A stretch of 6,486 nt of DNA from an uncultured Ignavibacteriota bacterium. GTDB lineage: Bacteria; Bacteroidota; Ignavibacteria; Tepidaquicellales; Tepidaquicellaceae. A program made the position numbers and the translations under genes. Positions 6,435 to 6,486 of this stretch are shown here, in pieces. Location of the stretch: NCBI GenBank assembly GCA_937983305.1, contig CALKAJ010000358.1, positions 1 through 6,486 on the forward strand, read 5' to 3'. How positions within the stretch are numbered: position 1 is the stretch's first letter; every line of letters starts with the position of its first letter. The notes beneath the pieces are model-generated. The model was given only the letters and a program-made list of their open reading frames with translations, searched no databases and was not told where the DNA came from.

Positions 6435-6486
6435 AGATCGGAAGAGCGTCGTGTAGGGAAAGAGTGTAGATCACGGTGGTCGCCGT
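6435..6486. other. Illumina sequencing adapter contamination (not genomic)
   Basis: From AGATCGGAAGAGCGTCGTGT onward, all 52 bases match the reverse complement of the Illumina universal adapter / P5 end (AGATCGGAAGAGC..., then GGTGGTCGCCGT). I see a single difference at 6473, A instead of the expected T. Read on the minus strand in frame with the SDR gene it gives TLFPYTTLFRS, and on the plus strand SDRKSVV followed by a stop; both are well-known adapter-derived false peptides. The real contig therefore ends at 6434. Confidence 0.98.

Overview
This is an AT-rich (by eye about one third G+C), almost fully coding bacterial segment. All eight genes lie on the minus strand, so the transcript runs from high to low coordinates: SDR oxidoreductase (5' part missing) -> LOG-family protein -> yicC -> gmk -> rpoZ -> coaBC -> family 4 uracil-DNA glycosylase -> dnaB (3' part missing). 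Only 24 bases between the genes are non-coding (5046, 3596-3616 and 2101-2102). The other junctions overlap by 1, 11, 11 and 8 bases. This looks like one long, translationally coupled housekeeping operon. No promoter, terminator, RNA gene, mobile element or CRISPR array is visible.

The protein sequences suggest the Bacteroidetes/Chlorobi/Ignavibacteria (FCB) assemblage. The clues are the CoaC form with 'PTMDVDMY' and 'GELASGL', the LOG subfamily with a long charged insert, and the weak Shine-Dalgarno sites of most genes. That placement is inference from remembered family sequences, not from a search. The yicC-gmk-rpoZ-coaBC order is a widespread bacterial arrangement and supports each individual call.

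Region by region: 5892-6434 holds the C-terminal part of an SDR enzyme. 5047-5892 is a LOG/TIGR00730 nucleotide-binding protein. 4170-5045 is the YicC endoribonuclease. 3617-4180 is guanylate kinase. 3305-3595 is the RNA polymerase omega subunit. 2103-3315 is the coenzyme A biosynthesis protein CoaBC, split by a one-base frameshift in a homopolymer-rich stretch. 1303-2100 is an iron-sulfur uracil-DNA glycosylase. 1-1310 is the replicative helicase DnaB. Together they cover nucleotide supply, transcription, RNA turnover, cofactor synthesis, uracil repair and replication.

Two things stand out, and neither is a new biological system. First, the last 52 bases (6435-6486) are Illumina adapter sequence, not genome, so the contig truly ends at 6434 and the SDR gene is cut there. 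Second, coaBC needs one base removed (or two added) between about 2748 and 2772, where an A10 and an A7 run lie close together on the coding strand. This may be a sequencing or assembly error, a real mutation, or a site of slippage. I found no convincing evidence of an undescribed system in this window.
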